Source of the DNA: Pseudomonadota bacterium
GTDB taxonomy: Bacteria > Desulfobacterota > Desulfarculia > Desulfarculales > Desulfarculaceae
Assembly (NCBI GenBank): GCA_018902755.1
Contig: JAHIQI010000066.1
Coordinates: forward strand, 5,001-69,000
DNA length: 64,000 nt
Reading direction: 5' to 3'
Part shown: positions 27,882 to 36,062 of the stretch, one piece after another
Numbering within the stretch: the stretch's first letter is position 1
Layout of the letters: the number at the start of each line of letters is the position of its first letter
The notes under the pieces: generated by a model
The model's input: the letters and a program-made list of their open reading frames with translations, nothing else
The model's database searches: none
What the model was told of the DNA's origin: nothing
Translations under genes and position numbers: made by a program

Positions 27882-28709
27882 CTATTGGTCCAGCTGGCGG
27901 CGGCGCAAGAGCACCAGCACTTCCTCCAGCCGTCCGAAATCCACCGCCGGGGTTATCTGCACCCGCTGGAAGGCCCCGTCCTGTCCCTGGCGAACCGCCG
28001 ACACCGTGCCCACCAAGACCCCCTTGGGGTAGACCCCGGCGGCCCCGCTGGTGATCACCTTGTCCCCCAGGCGCACGTCCTCGGTGTGGATGAGATACTT
28101 CAGGCGCAACTCCCCGCCGGGCGCGCCCTCGGCCACCCCGCGGGCCCGGGAGCGCTGCACGATAACATCCACCCCGGAGTTGGGGTCGATCAAAAGCAAG
28201 AGCTTGGCGTAGTGGGGGCTGGACCAGATGACCCGGCCCACCGCCCCCTGGGCGCAGACCACCGGCATCAGGGGCAGCACCCCGTGGGAAGCGCCCTTGT
28301 TGATGATCACCGTCTTGAACTGGGCGCTGGGGTCGGTGCCCACCACCTCGGCGGCCACGATGGGGTAGTCCAGGTTCTGCTTGAACTCCAAGAGTTTTTT
28401 GAGCCGCCGGTTGGCCAGTTCCAACTCGTCGCGGTCCACGGTGCGCTGCTTGAGGGCGGCCAGCTCATTTTTGAGCCGGTCGTTTTCCTCGGAGGCCTGC
28501 ACCAGGGCGAAGTAGTGGCGCCAGACGGAGTTGAACCAGTCACCCACCCCGGTGATTCCCCGTTGCACCGGGCCGGTCAGCTCCAACAGATAGCGCCCGG
28601 CGGGGATTCGCTCCACGCCCTTGCCCGCGCTGAAGGAAAAGTAGGCCAAGGCCCCCAATACAAAGAGGCCCACGATGATGGGAAAGCGGTACTTGCGGAA
28701 AAAGTTCAC
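27882..28709 (-). CDS. mreC: rod-shape determining protein MreC
   Basis: 275 residues. One N-terminal transmembrane helix (FPIIVGLFVLGALAYF), a coiled coil (about 75-105) and a periplasmic beta-barrel domain with VVGTDPSAQFKTVIINKGA and GDKVITSGAAGVYPKGVLVG. It scaffolds PBP2/RodA on the periplasmic side. GTG start at 28709. Gene order mreB-mreC-mreD is canonical. Confidence 0.95.
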   Translation of the reverse strand: MNFFRKYRFPIIVGLFVLGALAYFSFSAGKGVERIPAGRYLLELTGPVQRGITGVGDWFNSVWRHYFALVQASEENDRLKNELAALKQRTVDRDELELANRRLKKLLEFKQNLDYPIVAAEVVGTDPSAQFKTVIINKGASHGVLPLMPVVCAQGAVGRVIWSSPHYAKLLLLIDPNSGVDVIVQRSRARGVAEGAPGGELRLKYLIHTEDVRLGDKVITSGAAGVYPKGVLVGTVSAVRQGQDGAFQRVQITPAVDFGRLEEVLVLLRRRQLDQ

Positions 28710-28770
28710 TGTGTCATGACCAAAGTGTTGCGGCCGTACCCAGGGCGCCGCCTATGGGCTCCGGCGGCGG

Positions 28771-29856
28771 CTATTTGATCATGACCTCTTTGAGGAGGTC
28801 GAGGTTGTCCAGGGCCTTGCCCGAACCCAGCACCACGGTGGACAGGGAGTCCTCGGTGATGGAGATGGGCAGGTGGGTTTCCTTGGCCAGAAGGCTGTCC
28901 AAGCCCTTGAGCAGGGCCCCGCCACCGGTGAGGGTGATGCCGTTGTCCACGATATCGGCGGCCAGCTCGGGAGGGGTCTGCTCCAGGGCGATCTTCACCG
29001 TCTCCACGATGGCGTCGATCTGCTCGGTGATGGAGTGGCGAACCTCCTCGGCGGTGATCCTCAGGGTCTTGGGGATGCCGGTGATCAGGTCCCGGCCCTT
29101 TATCTCCATGGAGTCGGGCATGGGCGGATCGGCCCCTTCGTCGTCTTGCGCCCTGGGCTCGGGATTGGGCGGCGGATCGAAGTAGGCGTTGCCGATGGTG
29201 GTTTTGATCATCTCGGCGGTGCGCTCGCCGATGAGCAGGTTGTGCTTGCGCTTGATGTACTGGAGGATGGCCTCGTCCATCTTGTCGCCGCCCACGCGCA
29301 CGCTCTTGGCGTAGACCACGCCGGCCAGGGAGATGACCGCCACCTCGGTGGTGCCGCCGCCGATGTCCACCACCATGCTGCTGGTGGGCTCGGTGATGGG
29401 CAGCCCCGCCCCTATGGCCGCGGCCATGGGCTCCTCGATCAAGTAAACTTCCCGGGCGCCGGCGCTCTCGGCGCTTTCCTTGACCGCCCGCTTCTCCACC
29501 TGGGTGATGCCGCTGGGCACGCTGATGATGATGCGCGGGCGCACCAGGGTGCGCCGGGCGTGCACCTTGCGGATGAAGTGGCGGAGCATGGCCTCGGTGA
29601 CCTCGAAGTCGGCGATGACCCCGTCCTTCATGGGGCGGATGGCCTGGATGTTGCCGGGGGTGCGCCCCAGCATCATCTTGGCTTCCTTGCCCACGGCCAC
29701 CACCCGGTTGCCGCCCCGGGCGTCCTTGCGCACCGCCACCACGCTGGGCTCGCTCAAGACGATGCCCTTTCCCTTGACATAGACCAGGGTATTGGCCGTG
29801 CCAAGGTCGATAGCCATGTCGTTGCTGAACATTCCGAGTAGTGGATCGAGGAACAT
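28771..29856 (-). CDS. mreB: actin-like rod-shape protein MreB
   Basis: 361 residues. Bacterial actin organising the elongasome. Phosphate-1 loop IDLGTANTLVYVKGKGI, phosphate-2 MVVDIGGGTTEVAVISL, adenosine motif LTGGGALLKGLD. An insert of about 20 residues rich in Pro, Glu and Asp (PPPNPEPRAQDDEGADPP) interrupts the middle of the protein and makes it longer than typical MreB (about 345). The ATG at 29856 has GGGAG six bases upstream; an ATG 12 bases further up is possible. First gene of the mre operon. Confidence 0.95.
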   Translation of the reverse strand: MFLDPLLGMFSNDMAIDLGTANTLVYVKGKGIVLSEPSVVAVRKDARGGNRVVAVGKEAKMMLGRTPGNIQAIRPMKDGVIADFEVTEAMLRHFIRKVHARRTLVRPRIIISVPSGITQVEKRAVKESAESAGAREVYLIEEPMAAAIGAGLPITEPTSSMVVDIGGGTTEVAVISLAGVVYAKSVRVGGDKMDEAILQYIKRKHNLLIGERTAEMIKTTIGNAYFDPPPNPEPRAQDDEGADPPMPDSMEIKGRDLITGIPKTLRITAEEVRHSITEQIDAIVETVKIALEQTPPELAADIVDNGITLTGGGALLKGLDSLLAKETHLPISITEDSLSTVVLGSGKALDNLDLLKEVMIK

Positions 29857-30016
29857 GGGGGCTCCCATGGGAAAAAAGGCAAGGTGGTTATCACTTGGGG
29901 TCAAGGGGGAGACTACCAGACCATGGGCGGGCAAGCAACTATAATTAAGGTCGAATCTTGGTGACTTGCGCCTCATCCCCCGCCTGCGGGGCATACCGGT
30001 TTGTCACCCTGGGGAT
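29857..30016. other. divergent control region between mreB and rpmH
   Basis: Non-coding DNA between the two oppositely oriented blocks; the full gap runs to 30192. It is locally A/T-rich near 29938-29950, where the minus strand reads TTAATTATAGT, a plausible -10 for mreB. An inverted repeat CCCCGCCTGCGGGG lies at 29977-29990. I searched it for DnaA boxes (TTATNCACA) and found none. Confidence 0.45.
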
Positions 30017-30045
30017 TTGACAAGCACCGGCTCGTGTGATTAACT
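30017..30045 (+). promoter_or_regulatory. promoter for the rpmH-rnpA block
   Basis: Perfect -35 TTGACA (30017-30022), 17-base spacer, weak -10 TTAACT (30040-30045). It gives a leader of about 140 bases before rpmH. Confidence 0.6.
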
Positions 30046-30192
30046 TTGCACCTTGCATGGCCGCCCGCCTGCGGGCGCGGGCCCCCAACTTTGGCCCCGC
30101 CGACATTCAGGGCGCGCTCCAACCCCAGGCCCCCGGCCGGACCACAGGTTCGGGCAGGGACCTATACCTGTTTTTGCAAAGGGTGGTAACCG

Positions 30193-30327
30193 ATGAAACA
30201 GACCTATCAACCCAGCAACACCAAGCGCAAGCGCACCCACGGCTTTCTTGTCCGCAGCCGCACCCGCGGAGGCCGTGCCGTGTTGGCGCGCCGCCGCTCC
30301 AGAGGCCGTAAGCGGCTGGCCGTGTGA
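30193..30327 (+). CDS. rpmH: 50S ribosomal protein L34
   Basis: 44 residues, highly basic. MKQTYQPSNTKRKRTHGF at the start and RRRSRGRKRLAV at the end match L34 throughout; the length is normal. The leader shows GGGTGGTAACCG just before the ATG. It heads the conserved block rpmH-rnpA-yidD-yidC-khpB-mnmE-rsmG that usually sits near the chromosomal origin. Confidence 0.97.
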   Translation: MKQTYQPSNTKRKRTHGFLVRSRTRGGRAVLARRRSRGRKRLAV

Positions 30328-30342
30328 GGCTAGCGGGGGCCG

Positions 30343-30708
30343 ATGACCGGAAGGGACTTCTCTCTGCCCAAATCGGCGCGCCTTCGCACCCGGCCCCAGT
30401 ATCTGGCCGTGCAGGGCGATGCCAAGCGCCGCCGCAGCCGCCATTTCACCTTGCTGTGGCGGCCCAACGGCCAGGCCCAAAGCCGTTTGGGAATCACCGT
30501 GACCCGGCGAGTGTCCGGCGCGGTGGGGCGCAACCGGGTGAAACGCCTGGTGCGCGAAGCCTTCCGGCATTTCCGGACCCAGCTGCCGCCCGGCCTGGAC
30601 CTGGTGGTGGTGGCCGCTCCCGGAGCCCCCGATCTCGGCCTTTCGCAAGTCCGTCAAGAACTGTGGGAGCTTTGCCAATCCCTGAAAACTCCGGACCCGC
30701 CCGCTTGA
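30343..30708 (+). CDS. rnpA: ribonuclease P protein component
   Basis: 121 residues. Protein subunit of RNase P, which matures tRNA 5' ends. It shows the RNR signature (SGAVGRNRVKRLVREAFR, about 57-74) and the N-terminal PKSARLRTRPQYLAV. It is 15 bases after rpmH and overlaps the yidD start (TTGA). Confidence 0.95.
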   Translation: MTGRDFSLPKSARLRTRPQYLAVQGDAKRRRSRHFTLLWRPNGQAQSRLGITVTRRVSGAVGRNRVKRLVREAFRHFRTQLPPGLDLVVVAAPGAPDLGLSQVRQELWELCQSLKTPDPPA

Positions 30709-30920
30709 GCCTCGGCGTCACGGCGGTGAGGGCGTTGGTGCGCCTTTACCAACTCACCCTGAGCCCCTATCTGGGCGGCCAGTGCCGCTTTTATCCCACA
30801 TGTTCCAATTACGCCCTGGACGCCCTGGCCAAGTACGGCCTGTGGCGCGGGCTGGGCAAGAGCCTTTGGCGAATCGCCCGCTGCCATCCATTCTCCGCCG
30901 GCGGTCACGACCCGGCCTAG
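30705..30920 (+). CDS. yidD: membrane protein insertion efficiency factor YidD
   Basis: About 71 residues. Conserved core RLYQLTLSPYLGGQCRFYPT followed by CSNYALDALAKYG and the C-terminal RIARCHPFSAGGHDPA. YidD assists YidC-dependent membrane insertion. No good Shine-Dalgarno site is seen. The TTG at 30705 overlaps the rnpA stop and fits translational coupling; a GTG at 30726 is the alternative. Confidence 0.92.
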   Translation: MSLGVTAVRALVRLYQLTLSPYLGGQCRFYPTCSNYALDALAKYGLWRGLGKSLWRIARCHPFSAGGHDPA

Positions 30921-30953
30921 GCCGGTGCGCGCCCCGCCCTGGGAAACGCGATC

Positions 30954-32615
30954 ATGGATCAAAAACGTATGCTGCTGGCCCTGGCCCTTAGTGTGGGCCT
31001 TATGTGGGCCTGGATAATGCTTTTCGGGGACAACAAGCCCAAACCGGCTCCCACCCCCCCGCCCCAGGCCGCTCAAAGCCAGACCCAGACTTCCAAGGGC
31101 CAGGCCCCGACCAGCACCACTCCGGCCCAGCAGGCTCCCGCTCCGGCGGCCCCGGCCCCGGGGGCGGTGCTCAGCGGCCCCGAGACCCTGGTTGAGGTCA
31201 AGACTCCTCTATATACCGCCATCTTCACCAGCCGAGGCGGCGGGGTGAGGACCGTGTCCCTGCAGGATTATTACAACCACCCGGAAAAACAGGGCGGCCA
31301 CTTCGCGGTGCTGGACCTGGCCGAGGGCCAGCCCGCCTCCCTGGCATTCAACCTGACCAAGCTGGCCCCCAAGCTGGACACCCAGAACTTCACTCCCTCC
31401 ACTGACAAGCTCCGCGTGACCCAGGGGACCAAGACCCTCACCTTCACCACCACCGTGGCCGGAGTGACCGTGGAGAAGACCTACGTCTTCCGGGCCGACT
31501 CCTACGCCTGGGACCTGAAGGTGCGCCTGATCAACAACAGCGGCAAGCCGCTGGGCCTGCAACCCTCCCTGGGTTTGGTGGAGGCCAAAAAGCGTGCCGA
31601 ATCGGCGGCCTACGCCTTCACCGGCATCCAGTACTCCAAGGACGGCCACTACAATGAGATGAGCGCCGGCGACCTGGACGACAACCCCAAGGACACCGGC
31701 GACATCAAATACCTGGCCCTGTCCATCCCCTACTTCATGGGCGCGGTGGCCCCCCTGGACGCCCAGGGCGCGGCCCCGGCCAAGCGCTTCGTGGCCGGCT
31801 CCGAGGCCGGCCCGCTCATGGTGGCCACGGTGATCGAGCCCCTGGTGGAGCTGGCTCCCGGCACCAGCCGCGAGTTGGGCTATCTGGTCTACTACGGCCC
31901 CAAGGACCTCAAGATCCTCAACCCCCTGGGCCACGACCTGTCCGACGCGGTGGACTTCGGCTGGTTCGACGTGATCGCCAAGCCATTCCTCATCGTCATG
32001 AACTTCATCTACGACTTCATCGGCAACTACGGCATCGCCATCATCTTCGTGACCCTGCTGACCAAGCTCATCTTCTGGCCGCTCACCCGCAAGAGCTACC
32101 AGTCCATGAAGTCCATGCAGTCGCTTCAGCCCCATGTGAAGCGCATCCGCGAAAAGTACGCCGACGACAAGCAGCGCATGAACCAAGAGATCATGCAGCT
32201 ATATAAGACATATAAGGTGAACCCGGCAGGGGGCTGCCTGCCCATGGTGGTGCAGATCCCGGTGTTCATCGCCTTCTACAAGGTGCTGGGCAACGCCATC
32301 GAGCTTAGGCACGCCCCGTTCATGCTGTGGATGAACGACCTGTCCGCCCCGGACCGCCTGCCCATCGGCTTCGACATCCCCTACGTGGGAGCCGGGCTGC
32401 CGGTCTTGACCCTGCTCATGGGCGCGTCCATGTTCCTGCAGCAGAAGATGACCCCCACCACCGGCGACCCCACCCAGGCCAAGATGATGCTCATGATGCC
32501 GGTGGTGTTCACGGTGATGTTCATCAACTTCCCGGCGGGTCTGGTGCTCTACTGGCTGGTCAACAACCTCTTCAGCATCGGCCAGCAGTACCTCACCAAC
32601 AAGAGCAAGACGTGA
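30954..32615 (+). CDS. yidC: membrane protein insertase YidC
   Basis: 553 residues, the long Gram-negative form. N-terminal transmembrane helix (LLALALSVGLMWAWIMLF), a Pro/Ala-rich linker (about 26-70), the periplasmic beta domain (about 75-340), then the insertase core with YGIAIIFVTLLTKLIFWPL, a coiled-coil loop (MKSMQSLQPHVKRIREKYA), and PAGGCLPMVVQIPVFIAFY. It inserts small or complex membrane proteins, including ATP synthase subunits. Translation is probably coupled with khpB six bases downstream. Confidence 0.97.
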   Translation: MDQKRMLLALALSVGLMWAWIMLFGDNKPKPAPTPPPQAAQSQTQTSKGQAPTSTTPAQQAPAPAAPAPGAVLSGPETLVEVKTPLYTAIFTSRGGGVRTVSLQDYYNHPEKQGGHFAVLDLAEGQPASLAFNLTKLAPKLDTQNFTPSTDKLRVTQGTKTLTFTTTVAGVTVEKTYVFRADSYAWDLKVRLINNSGKPLGLQPSLGLVEAKKRAESAAYAFTGIQYSKDGHYNEMSAGDLDDNPKDTGDIKYLALSIPYFMGAVAPLDAQGAAPAKRFVAGSEAGPLMVATVIEPLVELAPGTSRELGYLVYYGPKDLKILNPLGHDLSDAVDFGWFDVIAKPFLIVMNFIYDFIGNYGIAIIFVTLLTKLIFWPLTRKSYQSMKSMQSLQPHVKRIREKYADDKQRMNQEIMQLYKTYKVNPAGGCLPMVVQIPVFIAFYKVLGNAIELRHAPFMLWMNDLSAPDRLPIGFDIPYVGAGLPVLTLLMGASMFLQQKMTPTTGDPTQAKMMLMMPVVFTVMFINFPAGLVLYWLVNNLFSIGQQYLTNKSKT

Positions 32616-32621
32616 TCTTCC

Positions 32622-33578
32622 ATGGAACACGTTGAATTTACGGGAAAAACAACGGAGGATGCCCTTAGGGCCGCCGAAGAGCACTTTGGCCTGAGCCTGG
32701 GTCAGCTGGAAGTGGAAGTGGTCAGCGCCGGCTCCAGCGGCTTCTTCGGACTCCTGGGGGCCAAGAAGGCGATGATCAAGGCCCGGCCCCAGGGCAAGAG
32801 TTCTGCCGACGAAGTGGCCCAGATGATGGCCGACTTCACCGACAGCGTGCCTGGAGCAAAAAAGGCCGCGCCCGCGCCGTCCCCCAAGCCACAGGCCAGG
32901 CCCGCCCCCAGGCCGCAACCACGGCCCCCGGCCGCTCCCAAGGCGGAGCCGCCCAAGGCCAGGCCCAAGCCGACGCCGCAGCCCCAGGCCGCGCCGGAGC
33001 CCAAGAGCGAACCGCGCCCGGCTCCCCCCCGGCCCACGGCCCCTCCGGCCCAGGACGCCGCGCCCGCCCCGGCAAAGGAGGCCCCCGCCCCCGCGCCCAG
33101 CGAGGGACCGGCCGAGCCCGGGCCGGACCAGGCGGAGATGGTGGCTTTCGGCAAAGAGGTGCTGGAGCGCCTGACCCAGGCCCTGGACCCCAATGCCACG
33201 GTGGAAGCGGCCAAGAACGAGCAGGGACCGGGCCTGTCCATCAACGGGGCCGACTCCGGGGTGGTCATCGGCCGCCGGGGCCAGACCCTGGACGCCCTGC
33301 AATACCTGGTGACCCGCATCGTGAGCCACAAGTACGGCAGGGCGGTGCATCTGAGCGTGGACGCGGGCGGCTACCGCCAGCGGCGGCGCTCCTCCCTGGA
33401 AGATACCGCCCGGCGCTTGGCCGACAAGGCCCGCTCCAGCCGCAAGGCCCAGAGCATGGGCCCCTTGAACTCCCAGGAGCGCCGCCTGGTGCATTTGGTG
33501 CTGCGCAGCCAGCGGGGCATCAGCACGGTGAGCCGGGGCAAGGGCGAAATGAAAAAGGTGGTCATCACCCCGCGTTAG
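32622..33578 (+). CDS. khpB: RNA-binding protein KhpB (Jag/EloR)
   Basis: 318 residues. Jag_N domain (residues 1-50: FTGKTTEDALRAAEEHFGL, SSGFFGLLGAKKAMI), a very long Pro/Ala/Lys-rich disordered linker (about 80-170), then KH (SGVVIGRRGQTLDALQYLV) and R3H domains (ERRLVHLVLRSQRGISTVSRG). In Gram-positives this protein binds RNA and tunes cell elongation. The linker is longer than usual. Terminator immediately downstream. Confidence 0.93.
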   Translation: MEHVEFTGKTTEDALRAAEEHFGLSLGQLEVEVVSAGSSGFFGLLGAKKAMIKARPQGKSSADEVAQMMADFTDSVPGAKKAAPAPSPKPQARPAPRPQPRPPAAPKAEPPKARPKPTPQPQAAPEPKSEPRPAPPRPTAPPAQDAAPAPAKEAPAPAPSEGPAEPGPDQAEMVAFGKEVLERLTQALDPNATVEAAKNEQGPGLSINGADSGVVIGRRGQTLDALQYLVTRIVSHKYGRAVHLSVDAGGYRQRRRSSLEDTARRLADKARSSRKAQSMGPLNSQERRLVHLVLRSQRGISTVSRGKGEMKKVVITPR

Positions 33579-33603
33579 GGCCGCCGAACCAACCGACCAG
33601 CCA

Positions 33604-33632
33604 GGGGCCTCCACGCGGAGGCCCCTTTTTTT
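33604..33632 (+). terminator. rho-independent terminator after khpB
   Basis: GGGGCCTCC with GGAGGCCCC around a four-base loop, followed by seven T. It separates rpmH-khpB from mnmE. A weak promoter (TGGACA, 15 bases, TATAAA near 33642-33668) may restart transcription for mnmE-rsmG. Confidence 0.9.
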
Positions 33633-33707
33633 GGCCCGGTGGACACCGACCGACGGGAAATATAAACTGTTCTGGCCGATAAAGGCGCCATCAAGGCGAA
33701 GCGAAGC

Positions 33708-35084
33708 ATGGACCAAGACACCATCGCGGCCATAGCCACCCCGGCGGGGGCGGGCGGCATAGGCATCCTGCGCATCTCCGGGCCCCAGGCCGGGGAGGTG
33801 GCGGCCCGCCTGTTTTGCCCCGGCGACCCCCGCCTGGACGCCCGCGCCCTGCCGCCCCGGCGGCTGGTGCTGGGCCAGGCCCTGGGCCGGCAGGGCAGGG
33901 CGGTGGACCAGGTGTTGGCGGTGCGCTTCCCGGCCCCCCACTCCTATACCACCCAGGAGGTGGTGGAGTTGCAGAGCCACGGCGGCCCGGCGGTGCTGCA
34001 AGCCCTGCTGGCCGCCGCCCTGGAGGCGGGGTGCCGCCTGGCCCGGCCCGGCGAGTTCACCCTGCGGGCCTATCTGGGGGGGCGTCTGGACCTCTGCCAG
34101 GCCGAGGCGGTGGCCCAGCTCATCGCCGCCCAGAGCGAGAGCGAGGCGGGCCTGGCCATGGCCGGGCTGACCGGCGGCCTGTCCCAGGTTTTGGGGCCGG
34201 TGCGCGCGGCGCTGACCCTGGCCGCGGCCACGGTGGAGGCGGCCATCGATTTTCCCGAGGAAACCAGCGAGATAGCCGGTCCCGCCCTGGCCGAAGACCT
34301 GCGCCGCCTGGCCCTGGAACCGCTGCAAAAAGTGGTGGCCCGGCGGCAATCGGGCCGAATTTGGCGGGAAGGAGCCCTGGTGGTGCTCTGCGGCAGGCCC
34401 AACGTGGGCAAAAGCTCGCTGTTCAACGCCCTGTTGGGGCAGGACCGGGCCATAGTGACCCCCACGGCGGGCACCACCCGCGACGCCATCGAGGAAAGCG
34501 CCCTGCTGGGCGGGGTGGTCTGCCGCCTCACCGACACCGCGGGCCTGGGTCTGGAACCCGGCGAGCTGGAGGCCCTGGGCCGGGCGGCGGCCCGGGAGCG
34601 GTTGGGCCGGGCCGACCTGGCCCTGGTGGTGCTGGACGGCGGCGCGCCGCTGAACGATGAGGACCGCGAGGTTTTGGCCGCCACCAAGGGAACCAAGCGG
34701 GTGATCGCGGTGAACAAGGCCGACCTGGACCATGCCTGGGATTTGGAAGCGGCAGGGGAGGGCGCACCGGCCCTCAGGGTCAGCGCCAAGCGGGGATCGG
34801 GCCTGGATGAGCTGGCCACGTCGGTGGGGGCGGCGCTCACCGGCGGCCAGGCCGAGCCCGCGCCCGGCGAGGCGGTGGCCGGCAAGCGCCAGGCCGAGGC
34901 CCTGGCCGCCTGCGCCTCGGCGGTGCAGCGGGCGCTGGAAGGGCTGGCGGCCCAGAGCGTGGCCGCCGAGCTGGTGTCGGTGGATCTGGCCGAGGCCCTG
35001 GCCCGCCTGGGCGAGGTGGACGGGGTGGACGCCCCGGATTCGGTGATCGACGCGATTTTTGACGAATTTTGCGTGGGAAAGTAG
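33708..35084 (+). CDS. mnmE: tRNA uridine-5-carboxymethylaminomethyl modification GTPase MnmE
   Basis: 458 residues. With MnmG it modifies the wobble U34 of certain tRNAs. N-terminal folate-binding domain (DTIAAIATPAGAGGIGILRI, RPGEFTLRAYLGGRLDL), a G domain with GRPNVGKSSLFNALLG, GTTRDAIEE, DTAGL and NKADL, and the C-terminal FCVGK with the catalytic Cys. rsmG starts 2 bases after the stop. Confidence 0.97.
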   Translation: MDQDTIAAIATPAGAGGIGILRISGPQAGEVAARLFCPGDPRLDARALPPRRLVLGQALGRQGRAVDQVLAVRFPAPHSYTTQEVVELQSHGGPAVLQALLAAALEAGCRLARPGEFTLRAYLGGRLDLCQAEAVAQLIAAQSESEAGLAMAGLTGGLSQVLGPVRAALTLAAATVEAAIDFPEETSEIAGPALAEDLRRLALEPLQKVVARRQSGRIWREGALVVLCGRPNVGKSSLFNALLGQDRAIVTPTAGTTRDAIEESALLGGVVCRLTDTAGLGLEPGELEALGRAAARERLGRADLALVVLDGGAPLNDEDREVLAATKGTKRVIAVNKADLDHAWDLEAAGEGAPALRVSAKRGSGLDELATSVGAALTGGQAEPAPGEAVAGKRQAEALAACASAVQRALEGLAAQSVAAELVSVDLAEALARLGEVDGVDAPDSVIDAIFDEFCVGK

Positions 35085-35086
35085 CC

Positions 35087-35683
35087 GTGCAGCGCGATCT
35101 GGCCTTGGAAATCGCCCAAAGAGAGCTGCCCGAGGGCATTTTTGCTGCCTGGGAGCGCCTCTCAGCCGATCTTCTGCGCTGGAACCGGGCCCACAACCTC
35201 ACCGGGCACCACGACCCCGCAGCCGCCTACCTGGATCTTTTTCTGGATTCCCTGGCCCTGGTTCCCCACGTGCAAGGCCCGGCCCTGCTGGACATCGGCT
35301 CGGGCGCAGGTTTTCCCGGCCTGGTGCTGGCCCTGGCCCTGCCGGAGCTGCGGGTGACGCTTTTGGAGCCACGCGCCAAGCGGGTGAGCTTCCACAAGCA
35401 GGCCATCCGGTCGCTGGAGCTGGGGGACAGGGTGCAAACCGTCATGGGCCGGGCGGGCGAGGCCCTGGAGGGGGAGCAATTCAGCACCGTCACCCTGCGG
35501 GCGGTCACTGACATTCCCGGCTCCCTGGAACTGGCCCAGCCCTACCTGGCCCCCGGCGGGGCGGTCCTGCTGCCCCGAGGGGCCAAAGACGCCGACCAGG
35601 CACGGAGCCTGAGCCTCAGCGTGGAGCCTTATTCCTTGGGCCCCGGCACAACCCCCCGGATTATTGCGATTTATCGCGGGTAA
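35087..35683 (+). CDS. rsmG: 16S rRNA (guanine-N7) methyltransferase RsmG
   Basis: 198 residues. Methylates G527 of 16S rRNA. SAM motif LLDIGSGAGFPGLVLAL, plus NLTGHHDP, EPRAKRVSFHKQAI and LRAVTDIPG. The GTG at 35087, two bases after the mnmE stop with GGGAAAG upstream, is preferred over an upstream TTG that would overlap mnmE. parA and parB, which usually follow rsmG, are missing; a parS site lies 17 bases past the stop. Confidence 0.95.
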   Translation: MQRDLALEIAQRELPEGIFAAWERLSADLLRWNRAHNLTGHHDPAAAYLDLFLDSLALVPHVQGPALLDIGSGAGFPGLVLALALPELRVTLLEPRAKRVSFHKQAIRSLELGDRVQTVMGRAGEALEGEQFSTVTLRAVTDIPGSLELAQPYLAPGGAVLLPRGAKDADQARSLSLSVEPYSLGPGTTPRIIAIYRG

Positions 35684-35699
35684 TTTTCCGCCGCCCCCT

Positions 35700-35715
35700 T
35701 GTTTCACGTGAAACA
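35700..35715. promoter_or_regulatory. parS: parS centromere site 1 (perfect)
   Basis: TGTTTCACGTGAAACA, identical to the 16-base consensus ParB-binding palindrome. It lies in the short gap after rsmG and marks the chromosome partition region. Confidence 0.95.
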
Positions 35716-35757
35716 AAAGACCGCCTCCGGTGCACGGAGCGGCCCTTTGTCACGAAT

Positions 35758-35773
35758 TGTTTCACGTGCAACA
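35758..35773. promoter_or_regulatory. parS: parS-like site 2 (one mismatch)
   Basis: TGTTTCACGTGCAACA differs from consensus at one position. It is 58 bases from site 1, centre to centre. An inverted repeat CCGCcTCCG/CGGAGCGG (about 35721-35743) between the two sites may terminate rsmG transcription. Confidence 0.8.
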
Positions 35774-35806
35774 TTTCGCCCCCACAGCACCCCCCGGAGA
35801 ATGAAT

Positions 35807-36040
35807 TGTTGGGTTTCGCTTCGCTCTACCCAACCTACGCTATTGCTAAAGAGCACGGGCAAACAGCCGGTCCCTCCGTTCCCCTCTTTATTCCACAACG
35901 GTTTCTTAGAATGCGGCACAGTCCAGGCAAGCGAGGGCAAGGCGTCCGGCGAGCGCGGGCCGGAGGCGTAGCCTGAGCTACGTCGAGGCCTAAGCGATGC
36001 CGGCAACGCAGCCATCGGTTGTCTGGCTGCGCCGTCGCCT
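35807..36040. repeat. GTAG-hairpin repeat plus palindromic element, copy 2
   Basis: 35808-35838 is the 31-base hairpin repeat, read on the minus strand. 35911-36040 is a copy of the longer element beginning GCGGCACAGTCCAGGCAAGC and ending GTCTGGCTGCGCCGTCGCC, with a central CGTAGC/GCTACG pair and the recognisable GCGATGCCGGCAACGCAGCC block. It fills most of the gap between the parS sites and the histidine kinase. Confidence 0.8.
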
Positions 36041-36062
36041 CGTTCGTTAGGAGAGAATTACT

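Noticed and set aside
29857..30192. Candidate oriC between mreB and rpmH
   Set aside because: No cluster of TTATNCACA boxes, no dnaA or dnaN nearby, and the A/T-rich part is only about 15 bases. The 38439-38890 gap was also checked and lacks DnaA boxes.
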